From positions 74,064,724 through 74,128,723 of the forward strand of contig NC_134846.1 in assembly GCF_965363235.1 (NCBI RefSeq): 64,000 nt of DNA, written 5' to 3'. The translations under genes and the position numbers were made by a program. The stretch is from Mytilus galloprovincialis (Eukaryota; Mollusca; Bivalvia; Mytilida; Mytilidae). Of the stretch, positions 55,101 through 64,000 are shown piece by piece. Below the pieces are notes generated by a model, which was not told where the DNA came from, did no database searches, and was given only the letters and a program-made list of their open reading frames with translations. Position 1 is the first letter of the stretch. Each line of letters begins with the position of its first letter.

Positions 55101-58100
55101 ACCTGAGCAATGATAGGGTAGATTTGATCTATACATATGGATATAATACATTACCTGAGCAATGATAGGGTAGATTTGATCTATACATATGGATATAATA
55201 CAGTACCTGAGCAATGATAGGGTAGATTTGATCTATACATATGGATATAGTACAGTACCTGAGCAATGATAGGGTAGATTTGATCTATACATATGGATAT
55301 AGTACAGTACCTGAGCAATGATAGGGTAGATTTGATCTATACATATGGATATAATACATTACCTGAGCAATGATAGGGTAGATTTGATCTATACATATGG
55401 ATATAATACATTACCTGAGCAATGATAGGGTAGATTTGACCTATACATATGGATATAGTACAGTACCTGAGCAATGATAGGGTAGATTTGATCTATACAT
55501 ATGGATATAGTACAGTACCTGAGCAATGATAGGGTAGATTTGATCTATACATATGGATATAATACAGTACCTGAGCAATGATAGGGTAGATTTGACCTAT
55601 ACATATGGATATAATACAGTACCTGAGCAATGATAGGGTAGATTTGATCTATCCATATGGATATAGTACAGTACCTGAGCAATGATAGGGTAGATTTGAT
55701 CTATACATATGGATATAATACAGTACCTGAGCAATGATAGGGTAGATTTGATCTATACATATGGATATAATACAGTACCTGAGCAATGATAGGGTAGATT
55801 TGATCTATACATATGGATATAATACATTACCTGAGCAATGATAGGGTAGATTTGATCTATACATATGGATATAGTACAGTACCTGAAATGATAGGGTAGA
55901 TTTGACCTATACATATGGATATAATACAGTACCTGAGCAATGATAGGGTAGATTTGATCTATACATATGGATATAATACATTACCTGAGCAATGATAGGG
56001 TAGATTTGATCTATACATATGGATATAGTACAGTACCTGAGCAATGATAAGGTAGATTTGATCTATACATATGGATATAGTACAGTACCTGAGCAATGAT
56101 AGGGTAGATTTGATCTATGCATATGGATATAATACATTACCTGAGCAATGATAGGGTAGATTTGATCTATACATATGGATATAATACATTACCTGAGCAA
56201 TGATAGGGTAGATTTGATCTATACATATGGATATAGTACAGTACCTGAGCAATGATAGGGTAGATTTGATCTATACATATGGATATAGTACAGTACCTGA
56301 GCAATGATAGGGTAGATTTGATCTATACATATGGATATAGTACAGTACCTGAGCAATGATAGGGTAGATTTGATCTATACATATGGATATAATACATTAC
56401 CTGAGCAATGATAGGGTAGATTTGATCTATACATATGGATATAATACAGTACCTGAGCAATGATAGGGTAGATTTGACCTATACATATGGATATAATACA
56501 TTACCTGAGCAATGATAGGGTAGATTTGATCTATACATATGGATATAGTACAGTACCTGAGCAATGATAGGGTAGATTTGATCTATACATATGGATATAG
56601 TACAGTACCTGAGCAATGATAGGGTAGATTTGATCTATACATATGGATATAATACATTACCTGAGCAATGATAGGGTAGATTTGATCTATACATATGGAT
56701 ATAATACAGTACCTGAGCAATGATAGGGTAGATTTGATCTATACATATGGATATAGTACAGTACCTGAGCAATGATAGGGTAGATTTGATCTATACATAT
56801 GGATATAGTACAGTACCTGAGCAATGATAGGGTAGATTTGATCTATACATATGGATATAATACATTACCTGAGCAATGATAGGGTAGATTTGATCTATAC
56901 ATATGGATATAATACAGTACCTGAGCAATGATAGGGTAGATTTGACCTATACATATGGATATAATACATTACCTGAGCAATGATAGGGTAGATTTGATCT
57001 ATACATATGGATATAGTACAGTACCTGAGCAATGATAGGGTAGATTTGATCTATACATATGGATATAATACATTACCTGAGCAATGATAGGGTAGATTTG
57101 ATCTATACATATGGATATAATACAGTACCTGAGCAATGATAGGGTAGATTTGATCTATCCATATGGATATAATACATTACCTGAGCAATGATAGGGTAGA
57201 TTTGATCTATACATATGGATATAGTACAGTACCTGAGCAATGATAGGGTTGATTTGATCTGTACATAAGGATATAACACAGTACCTGAGCAATGATAGGG
57301 TTGATTTGATCTATACATATGGATATAATACATTACCTGAGCAATGATAGGGTAGATTTGACCTATACATATGGATATAATACAGTACCTGAGCAATGAT
57401 AGGGTAGATTTGATCTATACATATGGATAAAATACAGTACCTAAGCAATGATAGGGTAGATTTGATCTATACATATGGATATAACACAGTACCTGAGCAA
57501 TGATAGGGTAGATTTGATCTATACATATGGATATAACACAGTACCTGAGCAATGATAGGGTAGATTTGATCTATACATATGGATATAACACAGTACCTGA
57601 GCAATGATAGGGTAGATTTGATCTATACATATGGATATAATACAGTACCTGAGCAATGATAGGGTAGATTTGATCTATACATATGGATATAATACATTAC
57701 CTGAGCAATGATAGGGTAGATTTGATCTATACATATGGATATAATACAGTACCTGAGCAATGATAGGGTAGATTTGATCTATACATATGGATATAATACA
57801 GTACCTGAGCAATGATAGGGTAGATTTGATCTATACATATGGATATAATACAGTACCTGAGCAATGATAGGGTAGATTTGATCTATACATATGGATATAA
57901 TACATTACCTGAGCAATGATAGGGTAGATTTGATCTATACATATGGATATAATACAGTACCTGAGCAATGATAGGGTAGATTTGATCTATACATATGGAT
58001 ATAACACTTGGTATGAATGACTTGAATGCTGAACCTGGTTCCTGTACCACTAATTCTAATATCTTTAAAAATCTACAAGATACAACCAAGACAATCTTTA

Positions 58101-61100
58101 TATCATTTCAAAAAGGTATTATATGCTATCCTGATCCAATCAATTATCTGTTAGAAATGGAACTTGGCATCTTTAATGTAAGGTGCTTATGCAAAATCTA
58201 AAATCTATGTGATAGATAATAACTGTAGAACATTCATAAACATTTCAAACATTGCATATAGTTTATATCAAAATCAGGCTGCAGATGAATAAAAACTTTA
58301 AAATCCTATATATTTAATTATATTTTTTTCATGGCAGTATAAAAATATTCTTACTTTTCTACAACTCTGTGGGCAGCACTACTTTCTTGGAAAATTGTCT
58401 CTGCCAACTGTTGTCTGAAATGATAAATAGATTGATGTTTATATCAAAATTACAAAATGACACACCCATCTAAACCTCCAGTGAATGACGCACCCATCTA
58501 AACCAGGAGTGAATGACACAACCATCTATACCTAGACAGAATGACACAGCTCTCTTTACCTTAAGTGACTGACACACCCATCTTAACCTTGAGTGAATGA
58601 CACACCCATCTATACCTTGAGTAAATGACACAGCTCTCTACATCTTGAGTGAATGACACAGCTCTCTACACCTTGAGTGAATGACACAGCTCTCTACACA
58701 TTGAGTGACTGACACAGCTCTCTACACCTTGAGTGAATGACACAGCTCTCTACACCTTGAGTGAATGACACACCCATCTATACCTTGAGTAAATGATACA
58801 TACATGTGTACATTGAAGGAATGACAATGCATCTTTACCTTTAGAGACTGATGCATACATTCACACAACTGACTATTGTTACAGGGATAAAATAAATAAC
58901 TTACTGTGTAAAAAGTGACATAAATGTCGTAATTGTCTGTTGAGTGAATGCAACACCCATCTGTACTCTCAATCCTTGGAACAGGGATAAAAAGAAACTC
59001 ATCATTGCTTCTATAACTTCTACCTCTGAAACAAATTTGTCAGTTTTTTCATAAACATGTTGTACAAAAGATGTTTCAATTCTATTTCAAATAGACTTAT
59101 AATATAATCAGCATTGTATATATTTGTCCTTTAGGTTTGTGGAGTTAAATAAGTGATGTGGAAAGAAACCATCAAACTAAATAGAAATTAAATATGTGCA
59201 GTGATATAATTGTCCTGATTCAAAAACAATTCAATTCCTGATATGACTTTTAAGGGCTAAATTGTTTCTCACTAGCTAAAGAAAAATTAAAACCAGATGC
59301 CCTGCAGGGCGCAGCTTTATACGACCGCAGAGGTTGAACCCTGAACGGTTGGGGCAAGTATGGACACAACATTCAAGCTGGATTCAGATCTAAATTTGGA
59401 TTGTGATTAAATAGTTGACACAGCATAGGTTTCTGACACAGAATGAATGTGGTCTAATGAACTTAAAATATTTTTTTTGCCTTTGAGCAATTCACTATGC
59501 TGTTGAAAAAATGTTTGAAGAAATTTTCTTTTTATTTATGAAATCTGAAATAAGAAAAATTTAACCCCCCCCTCATTTTTTTTTACATCCCCCTTTCCCT
59601 TTTTCTAAAACTGATCTCAATTCAAATTTCTAATGGAGTTTGCAACAATAACTACTCATTTAAATACATCATAAAATAAATTTAAAACTACTATTCTGGA
59701 CAAAGAAAGATAACTCCAATTGAAAATTTCTTGCTACTGCACAATATTGTGCAATTAGATATTTCTTGCTATTGCGCAATACTGTGCAATTGAAAATATT
59801 TGCTATTGCACAATACTGTGCAATTAAAGATTTCTTGCTATTGCGCAATAGTGGCAATTGAAAATTTCTTGCTATTGCACAATACTGTGCAATTGAAGAT
59901 TTCTTGCTATTGCTGAATACTGTGCAATTGAAAATTTCTTACTATACTTTATGTAATAATTTTGGATCCTGATTTGAAACAACTTGAAAACTGGGCCCAT
60001 AATCAAAAATCTAAGTACATGTTTAGATTCAGCATATCAAAAAAGCCCAAGAATTCAATTTTTGTTAAAATCAAACTTAGTTTAATATTAGACCCTTTTG
60101 ACTTTAATGTAGACCAATTTGAAAACGGGACTAAAAATTAATAATCTACATACAGAGTTAGATTTGGCATATCAAAGAACCACAATTATTCAATTTTTGA
60201 TGAAATCCAACAAAGTTTAATTTTGGACCCGGATTTGGACCAACTTGCAAACTGGGCCAATAATCAAAAATCTAAGTACATTTTTAGATTCAGCATCTCA
60301 AAGAACCCCAAGGATTCAATTTTTGTTAAAATCAAACTAAGTTTAATTTTGGACCCTTTGGACCTTAATGTAGACCAATTTGAAAACGAGACCAAAAATT
60401 AAGAATCTACATACACAGTTAGATTTGGCATATCAAAGAACCCCAATTATTCAATTTTTGATGAAATCAAACAAAGTTCAATTTTGGACCCTTTGGACCC
60501 CTTATTCCTAAACTGTTGGGACCAAAACTCCCAAAATCAAAGCCAACCTTCTTTTTATGGTTATAAACCTTGTGTTTAAATTCCATAGATTTCTATTTAC
60601 TTATACTAAAGTTATGGTGCGAAAACCAAGAATAATGCTTATTTGGGCCCCTTTTTGGCCCTTAATTCCTAAACGGTTGGGACCTCAACTCCCAAAATCA
60701 ATCTCAACCTTCCTTTTGTGGTATAAACCTTGTGTTTAAATTTCATTGATTTCAATTTACTTATACTAAAGTTATTGTGCGAAAAACAAGAATAATGCTT
60801 ATTTGGGCCCTTTTTTGGCCCCTAATTCCTAAACTATTGGAACCAAAACTCCCAAAATCAATCCCAACCTTCCTTTTGTGGTCATTAACCTTGTGTCAAA
60901 ATTTCATAGATTTCTATTTACTTAAACTAAAGTTATAGGGCGAAAACCAAGAAAATGCTTATTTGGGCCCTTTCTGGCAACTAATTCCTAAAATGTTGGG
61001 ACCAAAACTCCGAAAATCAATCCCAACCTTCCTTTTGTGGTCATAAACCTTGTGTTAAAATTTCATAGATTTCTATTTACTTTTACTAAAGTTAGAGTGC

Positions 61101-63664
61101 GAAAAACTAAAAGTATTCGGACGACGACGACGACGCAGACGACAACGCCAACATCATACCAATATACGACCAAAAAATTTTCAATTTTTGCGGTCGTATA
61201 AAAATTAGAACCGAAGATTATTTAAAATTCTTAAAACAACTGACTATAGTTTGACTTACAAATTATGCAGTTTTGCTCATTGCTGAAGGCCTCATCTTGA
61301 CCTATAGTTTATTTCTTCTACACCATTGGGTCTCTGATGTAAACTCCTCTTATTGGAAATCATACCACAACTTCTTTTTAAATATAAGTATTTTGGCATA
61401 TACAAATATAACAATACAACCATTCTATTAGATGTTTTATGTTTTACATACAATAAAAGTATACTTGATGTCTTTTTTGTAACAAATTCAAACCTAGTAT
61501 CTTAAAATAAACATATGACATGTTATTGATGTGTCACATACTATAGTAACCATTATCACATGAATTACCTGGTGGATGCAGATATATTGGAAACAGTGCT
61601 ATTGATACTTGGATGACTTCTTGTAATGACTGATAACAGATCTGTTTACTTTTCACAACTTCTCCAGAAACAGCCTCAATCCAATCCTGGAATATACTCA
61701 ATGCCTTTCTTATCACTTGTTTACCTATAATAAAAGAGAATATAAAATCTTCTAAGAAAGGTATGAGTATTGAGCATGCTTTTATACATTGATAACTAGA
61801 AACTGTTCAATTTAGTTCATATTTAAGTTTCATACAACTTTTGTTATTTGCTATAAATATTTTAAAAATACTTTGACTTCATCCATGGCGTCTTGCAAAT
61901 AATGGAGATGTTGGTCATACATCAATGGGCAGCAACCCAATGACATAAATAACAGAAAGAAATAAAGAGGCAAACGCCTTCAAACACGGACAAACGAGAA
62001 AGCCACAAGGGTCAAAATAATATCAGTGCAGTTTTTTAATTGTAATTACTAATATGTTACTCAGTAATTTTGCAGCATGGTATATTTGTGATGTGCACAT
62101 TTGTTATTCAAAATTTACAACATTATAATTGTTGTCATGTATTTCTGTGAGTGAAAAGTATTTTATTCAGTTGAACAATTGTAGATCCATAACTTTGAAA
62201 TTGCTTTATTGAAAAAAAGTGTAGTTAATTATTTTTGCTCACAGCAGCATGTGATAAAATCAATGAGCACTTACTTGTAGAATCTTCCCTCAGATGTTTG
62301 TGATTACCAAGTTCAGACTTCAATAGGAGCACGTTCCTAGCTATCTGTTGTACATAAATCTGGTGATGTGAAGCTCTCTCTGTCCAGTTCTGACCAGCAT
62401 CAGACTCATTTGGCCATGGAAGAATTAAGGCATTTGACATTGATCTGTAGACAAGAAGTTGTACCTGTTGATGCAAAATTAATATCCTTCATTTAATTGA
62501 TGGACCTAAAAAATGTTTTCATCAGATTATGCTTTTTTCACTTTATTGTGGTTAAATCTTAGTAAATATGTTATTATGGAATTTTTTCGTGTGTGTATTA
62601 TTTTTTATATGGTTCTAATGTTCAAGGTTATTCTGAATCTAAGCCACCAAATCATTGATGCGGAATGCTTGGTGGAGAAGCAGTAAATACCTGTCCTTGG
62701 TCTGGGATCAAACCATAACCTCCAGCACTTGAAGTGACCACCTTGAAACCACCAAATATTTTATGCTTGTTCAGACTAAAGAGAATAAATAGAAATTGAA
62801 CATAGGTTTTTATCTATGTAGATGTGGTTTTTAAAATGTTTCACTTTTAGCAGATTATAAAACAAGTATTATATTTATTACAATTATTTATACTGACCTC
62901 TGTTGTTAGACTGTCCAGTGTACCTTGTGTTACAGATGATAACAAATTCTGTATACATGGAAGCTGGAGCAGAAAGGCAGGTTTTACTGTAGTTGTTATG
63001 GATAAAACAACATGTGCTGCAGAATGTACTATTCTTTCTGGTACCTAAAATATACCAACATGAAATGTAGGTCAGTGTGACACCAATTTAAAAAAAATAA
63101 CATTATCATGAAAATAGTAAACGTGATAAATTATCATCTATGTAGTGCTGTAGATTAATGAGAAATGGAGTTAATAAACTAGTCACATTTTTTATATAAT
63201 ATAAAATCACAGTAGTCACCAATTCATTTTCCATACTGATTTCAAAATTTGAAATAACTGCTGAAATTTAACTATTTTTAATCTAACTTTGCTAACTTAT
63301 CCAATACATAAAGGGCTTCAAATGGTAGCAATATATGTTACCTTTGCACAAAGTTTAATATTACAAGCTATGAGAATGTAACAAGGATCTTGACAGTGTC
63401 CTGTAATGGTATTTTTCTGCTATATAAAGTCAACTTGTCAGGTAGTTTGGACTGTAAATTATTTTCATATGACCTTTAAATATTTCAAGGAAACTCAACC
63501 CTTGTGTTATTACCTGACTAGAAAATAATGGTGTAACAGCTTCTAACAATGTAGTCATCATAGATATAAACTTCTGCTTCATCTGTGGTTCTTTGTTAAC
63601 TTCATTGTAATACTGTGATAACCAGTGACAAAATGCTTTAACTGATGCTATGGCTTGTGCTTGT
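49043..63664 (-). CDS. XPO6: Exportin-6, C-terminal part (12 exons), partial at the right edge of the window
   Basis: Exportin-6 is an importin-beta-family receptor that exports profilin-actin complexes from the nucleus with RanGTP. Twelve exons join in frame to give the last 524 residues. The vertebrate protein is about 1,125 residues, so roughly the second half is present and the rest lies beyond 64000. Recognition rests on blocks shared with human XPO6: LILPWPN, SKQICYQSLQE, SLFQGLRVQMG, FLKILELVVQEPG, IDQIYPIIAQ, RPSPDMK, NWRYFFKS, YGQSFLQPDID, NVLLQVLVHRSHDLLQEEI and RLVNDLRYYR. All are HEAT-repeat helices with no catalytic residues. The intron after the exon ending at 57961 contains the amplified exon-end minisatellite. 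Individual exons are listed separately. Confidence 0.95.
49376..49886. mobile_element. TIR element of about 510 bp in the last XPO6 intron
   Basis: The ends ATGATTCATAGATGCCAACC and GGTTGGTATCTATAAATGAT are inverted with three mismatches. No coding capacity is visible. Confidence 0.6.
50075..50305 (-). CDS. XPO6: XPO6 exon with the NVLLQVLVHRSHDLLQEE block
   Basis: 77 codons, phase 0 at both ends, TIFAQGMLTQFLNVLLQVLV through DQKSVLQQNFKTEK. This is the most conserved part of the protein visible here, nearly identical in order to the human C-terminal region. Confidence 0.96.
50398..50724. repeat. Second copy of the ATGCCCC/GGGGCAT element
   Basis: Same orientation and blocks as the copy in myosin intron 26: AATGTGTCCATAGTACACGA, then CTACCTTGACCAAAAACTTT, a GACGGACGAACGGAGGCACA tract and a GTAGGTGGGGCAT end. 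Confidence 0.7.
50750..50963. mobile_element. TIR element with TACTGTA ends in an XPO6 intron
   Basis: The left end TACTGTAAAAGCAGAAATTT and the right end AATTAATGTTTCTACAGTA are imperfect inverted copies. The interior repeats CACGAAATTAAA-type blocks in both orientations. Confidence 0.55.
51509..51607 (-). CDS. XPO6: XPO6 exon (YGQSFLQPDID block)
   Basis: 33 codons in phase 0, SYGQSFLQPDIDVFRQNLES then LENLNFKWKLYSK. Two donors are possible (GTAAGG, and GTAATA four bases downstream). The downstream one keeps frame with the next exon and matches the human spacing, so I used it. Confidence 0.93.
51867..52365. mobile_element. TIR element of about 500 bp in an XPO6 intron
   Basis: The left end AAAGGAGTAAGTCGGTAAGG and the right end AAGGGCCTTATTGAACCTAC followed by TCCTTT are inverted copies of about 35 bp with several mismatches. 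The inner GGCCATATTTGGCCCC and GGGGCCATTTAAGGGCC blocks are also related. Confidence 0.6.
52682..52837 (-). CDS. XPO6: XPO6 exon (RPSPDMK...NWRYFFKS block)
   Basis: 52 codons in phase 0, RPSPDMKLVLYNLLHELLVH and the NWRYFFKSNVLMKM block through FTSVLQ. It is the next exon after the one ending IYPIIAQ, 5.1 kb upstream in the gene. The intron between them holds the 52-bp array. Confidence 0.95.
53277..58003. repeat. Minisatellite of about 91 x 52 bp derived from an XPO6 exon end and its splice donor
   Basis: A highly homogeneous tandem array. On the minus strand each unit runs TATATCCATATGTATAGATC, then AAATCTACCCTATCATTGCT, CAG, then GTACTGTAT. The first 43 bases equal the last 43 bases of the XPO6 exon at 57961-58072, and the next 9 equal the start of its intron. 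The highest-coordinate unit is the real exon end. Variants (TAATACATT, TAGTACAGT, GACCTATA, a 2-base deletion, GATAAGG) recur in fixed order, showing higher-order repetition. Confidence 0.95.
57961..58072 (-). CDS. XPO6: XPO6 exon whose 3' end seeded the minisatellite
   Basis: 112 bases completing a lysine codon and then FLKILELVVQEPGSAFKSFI with PSVISICIDQIYPIIAQ, matching human FLKILQVVVQEPG...YPIIAE. The donor CAG|GTACTG begins at 57960. Reading past it, the frame hits a stop in the third array unit, so splicing at this first donor is required for a full-length product. Confidence 0.96.
58355..58414 (-). CDS. XPO6: XPO6 exon (QQLAETIFQESSAAHRVVE)
   Basis: A 60-base exon starting in phase 2 and ending in phase 2, equivalent to human EQLAESILHEGSTGCRVVEK. 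Confidence 0.93.
58455..58865. repeat. Minisatellite, 28-bp unit, about 14 copies, in an XPO6 intron
   Basis: Diverged tandem copies of GAGTGAATGACACAGCTCTC followed by TACACCTT. The central copies are near-identical and the outer ones more diverged. Confidence 0.8.
58905..59025 (-). CDS. XPO6: XPO6 exon (SLFQGLRVQMG block)
   Basis: 121 bases, EVEVIEAMMSFFLSLFQGLR and VQMGVAFTQQTITTFMSLFT. It starts in phase 1 and ends in phase 2 before GTAAGT. Confidence 0.94.
59291..61206. repeat. 1.9 kb element with 12-bp inverted ends and several internal tandem arrays
   Basis: TATACGACCGCA (59318-59329) and TGCGGTCGTATA (61189-61200) are perfect inverted end motifs. Inside are a short array of an ATTGCACAATACTGTGCAAT type unit (59735-59945), diverged units with GGACC-TTTGGACC-TTAATGTAGACC (59960-60490), and about four units of about 160 bp with TTCCTAAACTGTTGGGACCA (60505-61100). 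A GGACGACGACGACGACGCAG tract lies just before the right end. Confidence 0.75.
61569..61724 (-). CDS. XPO6: XPO6 exon (SKQICYQSLQE block)
   Basis: 156 bases, KQVIRKALSIFQDWIEAVSG and the KSKQICYQSLQEVIQVSIAL block ending in FPIYLHPP. It starts and ends in phase 1. Human has STKSRQICYQSLQESVQVSL here. Confidence 0.95.
62275..62464 (-). CDS. XPO6: XPO6 exon (LILPWPN block)
   Basis: 190 bases, VQLLVYRSMSNALILPWPNE then SDAGQNWTERASHHQIYVQQ and further to HKHLREDST. It starts in phase 0 after TGCATCAACAG and ends in phase 1 before GTAAGT. Confidence 0.95.
62691..62741 (-). CDS. XPO6: XPO6 small exon (probable)
   Basis: 17 codons, VVTSSAGGYGLIPDQGQ, with phase 0 on both sides. The end aligns with human RLVDKAQ just before VLVCRALSN. 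The acceptor (GGTGGTTTCAAG) has a weak pyrimidine tract, so the 5' boundary is the least certain of the set. Confidence 0.6.
62898..63044 (-). CDS. XPO6: XPO6 exon (VPERIVHSAAHVVLSITTTV)
   Basis: 49 codons, phase 0 at both ends, continuing KPAFLLQLPCIQNLLSSVTQ. Equivalent to human ...TTVRPVFLISIPAVQ. The donor is GTCAGT. Confidence 0.9.
63514..63664 (-). CDS. XPO6: XPO6 exon, most upstream in the window
   Basis: 151 bases starting in phase 2 after TTTCAG, QAQAIASVKAFCHWLSQYYN then EVNKEPQMKQKFISMMTTLL and EAVTPLFSSQ. Earlier exons lie beyond 64000. Confidence 0.92.
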
Positions 63665-63863
63665 CTGAAATGATATGCAACCTAATATAGAATTTATTTT
63701 TTCTAAGAGTAAAATATGACATAAAAAAAACATGGATCCTCTGAAGGTTTCAATGGAATCTATCCACTGGACTATAAGGAATTGAACGTTACTATACTGT
63801 TTCCATTACATATAATTATTTGATAACAAGTTCCATATTTTGCACTTTTAAAAAAATTTGTAA

Positions 63864-64000
63864 GGGTTCCGCGGAACCCAGTGTCTCGCCTATTTTTGCT
63901 GTAAATTGCAGACTCAACAACAATGAGGGAAAAAATCAATAAAAATATTCCTCTTGTTACATGTACTATTTTATGATTGCAAGAAAATCTAAGTCCATTT
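63864..64000. repeat. Third copy of the palindrome-ended element, cut by the window edge
   Basis: Begins with the intact palindrome GGGTTCCGCGGAACCC (63864-63879), then GTGTCTCGCCTATTTTTGCT, as in the two copies inside the myosin introns. Confidence 0.7.

Noticed and set aside
57103-57396. 97-codon minus-strand open frame
   Set aside because: It lies wholly inside the 52-bp array and reads the unit in all three frames in turn. It is not a gene.
53277-58003. CRISPR-like array of 52-bp repeats
   Set aside because: There are no unique spacers. Units are directly adjacent, and the DNA is an intron of a eukaryotic gene.
59735-59945. Palindromic ATTGCACAATACTGTGCAAT units as possible regulatory sites
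   Set aside because: They form a short tandem array inside a larger dispersed element and have no relation to a promoter.

Overview
The window is eukaryotic, AT-rich and intron-rich. It looks like genomic DNA of a bivalve mollusc, most likely a mussel (Mytilus-like). Two things support this: a muscle myosin heavy chain very close to the scallop/mussel single-gene type, and many dispersed non-coding repeats whose sequences I recall from mussel DNA. The species call is inference from memory, not a database result.

Layout. 1-7150 is non-coding sequence with one terminal-repeat element (about 371-856), one small MITE (6100-6261), simple repeats and candidate promoters. 7177-28850 (+) holds a complete muscle myosin heavy chain gene: 32 coding exons with GT/AG junctions that join in frame into 5,826 coding bases (1,941 residues plus stop), then a 3' UTR intron and a polyadenylation signal. 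28.9-49.0 kb carries no recognised protein gene. It contains a tRNA-Thr(UGU) gene, fold-back elements, several families of internally tandem elements, a 2.9 kb minisatellite of 51-bp units (38.2-41.1 kb) and a decayed APE-type LINE on the minus strand (about 41.6-44.7 kb) with a roughly 450-bp fold-back element inserted in its endonuclease region. 49043-63664 (-) is the 3' part of an exportin-6 (XPO6) gene: 12 exons encoding the last 524 residues, with the 5' part beyond the right edge.

The most striking object is in XPO6. One exon ends at 57961, and directly downstream lies a 4.7 kb array of about 91 copies of a 52-bp unit. Each unit is a copy of the last 43 bases of that exon plus the first 9 bases of the intron, so the exon end and its splice donor have been amplified roughly ninety-fold. 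The array also has higher-order structure, with blocks repeated at 518 and 1,558 bp.

The two protein genes are convergent and their products act on the same cytoskeletal system: myosin is the thick-filament motor, and exportin-6 exports profilin-actin from the nucleus. I infer no direct functional link from adjacency. Several unrelated-looking repeat families share one plan (inverted end motifs, internal tandem units, a GAC/GGAC-type microsatellite near one end), which resembles the pearl/HINE (Helentron-associated) elements known from bivalves. A further repeat carries a hammerhead-ribozyme-like core.
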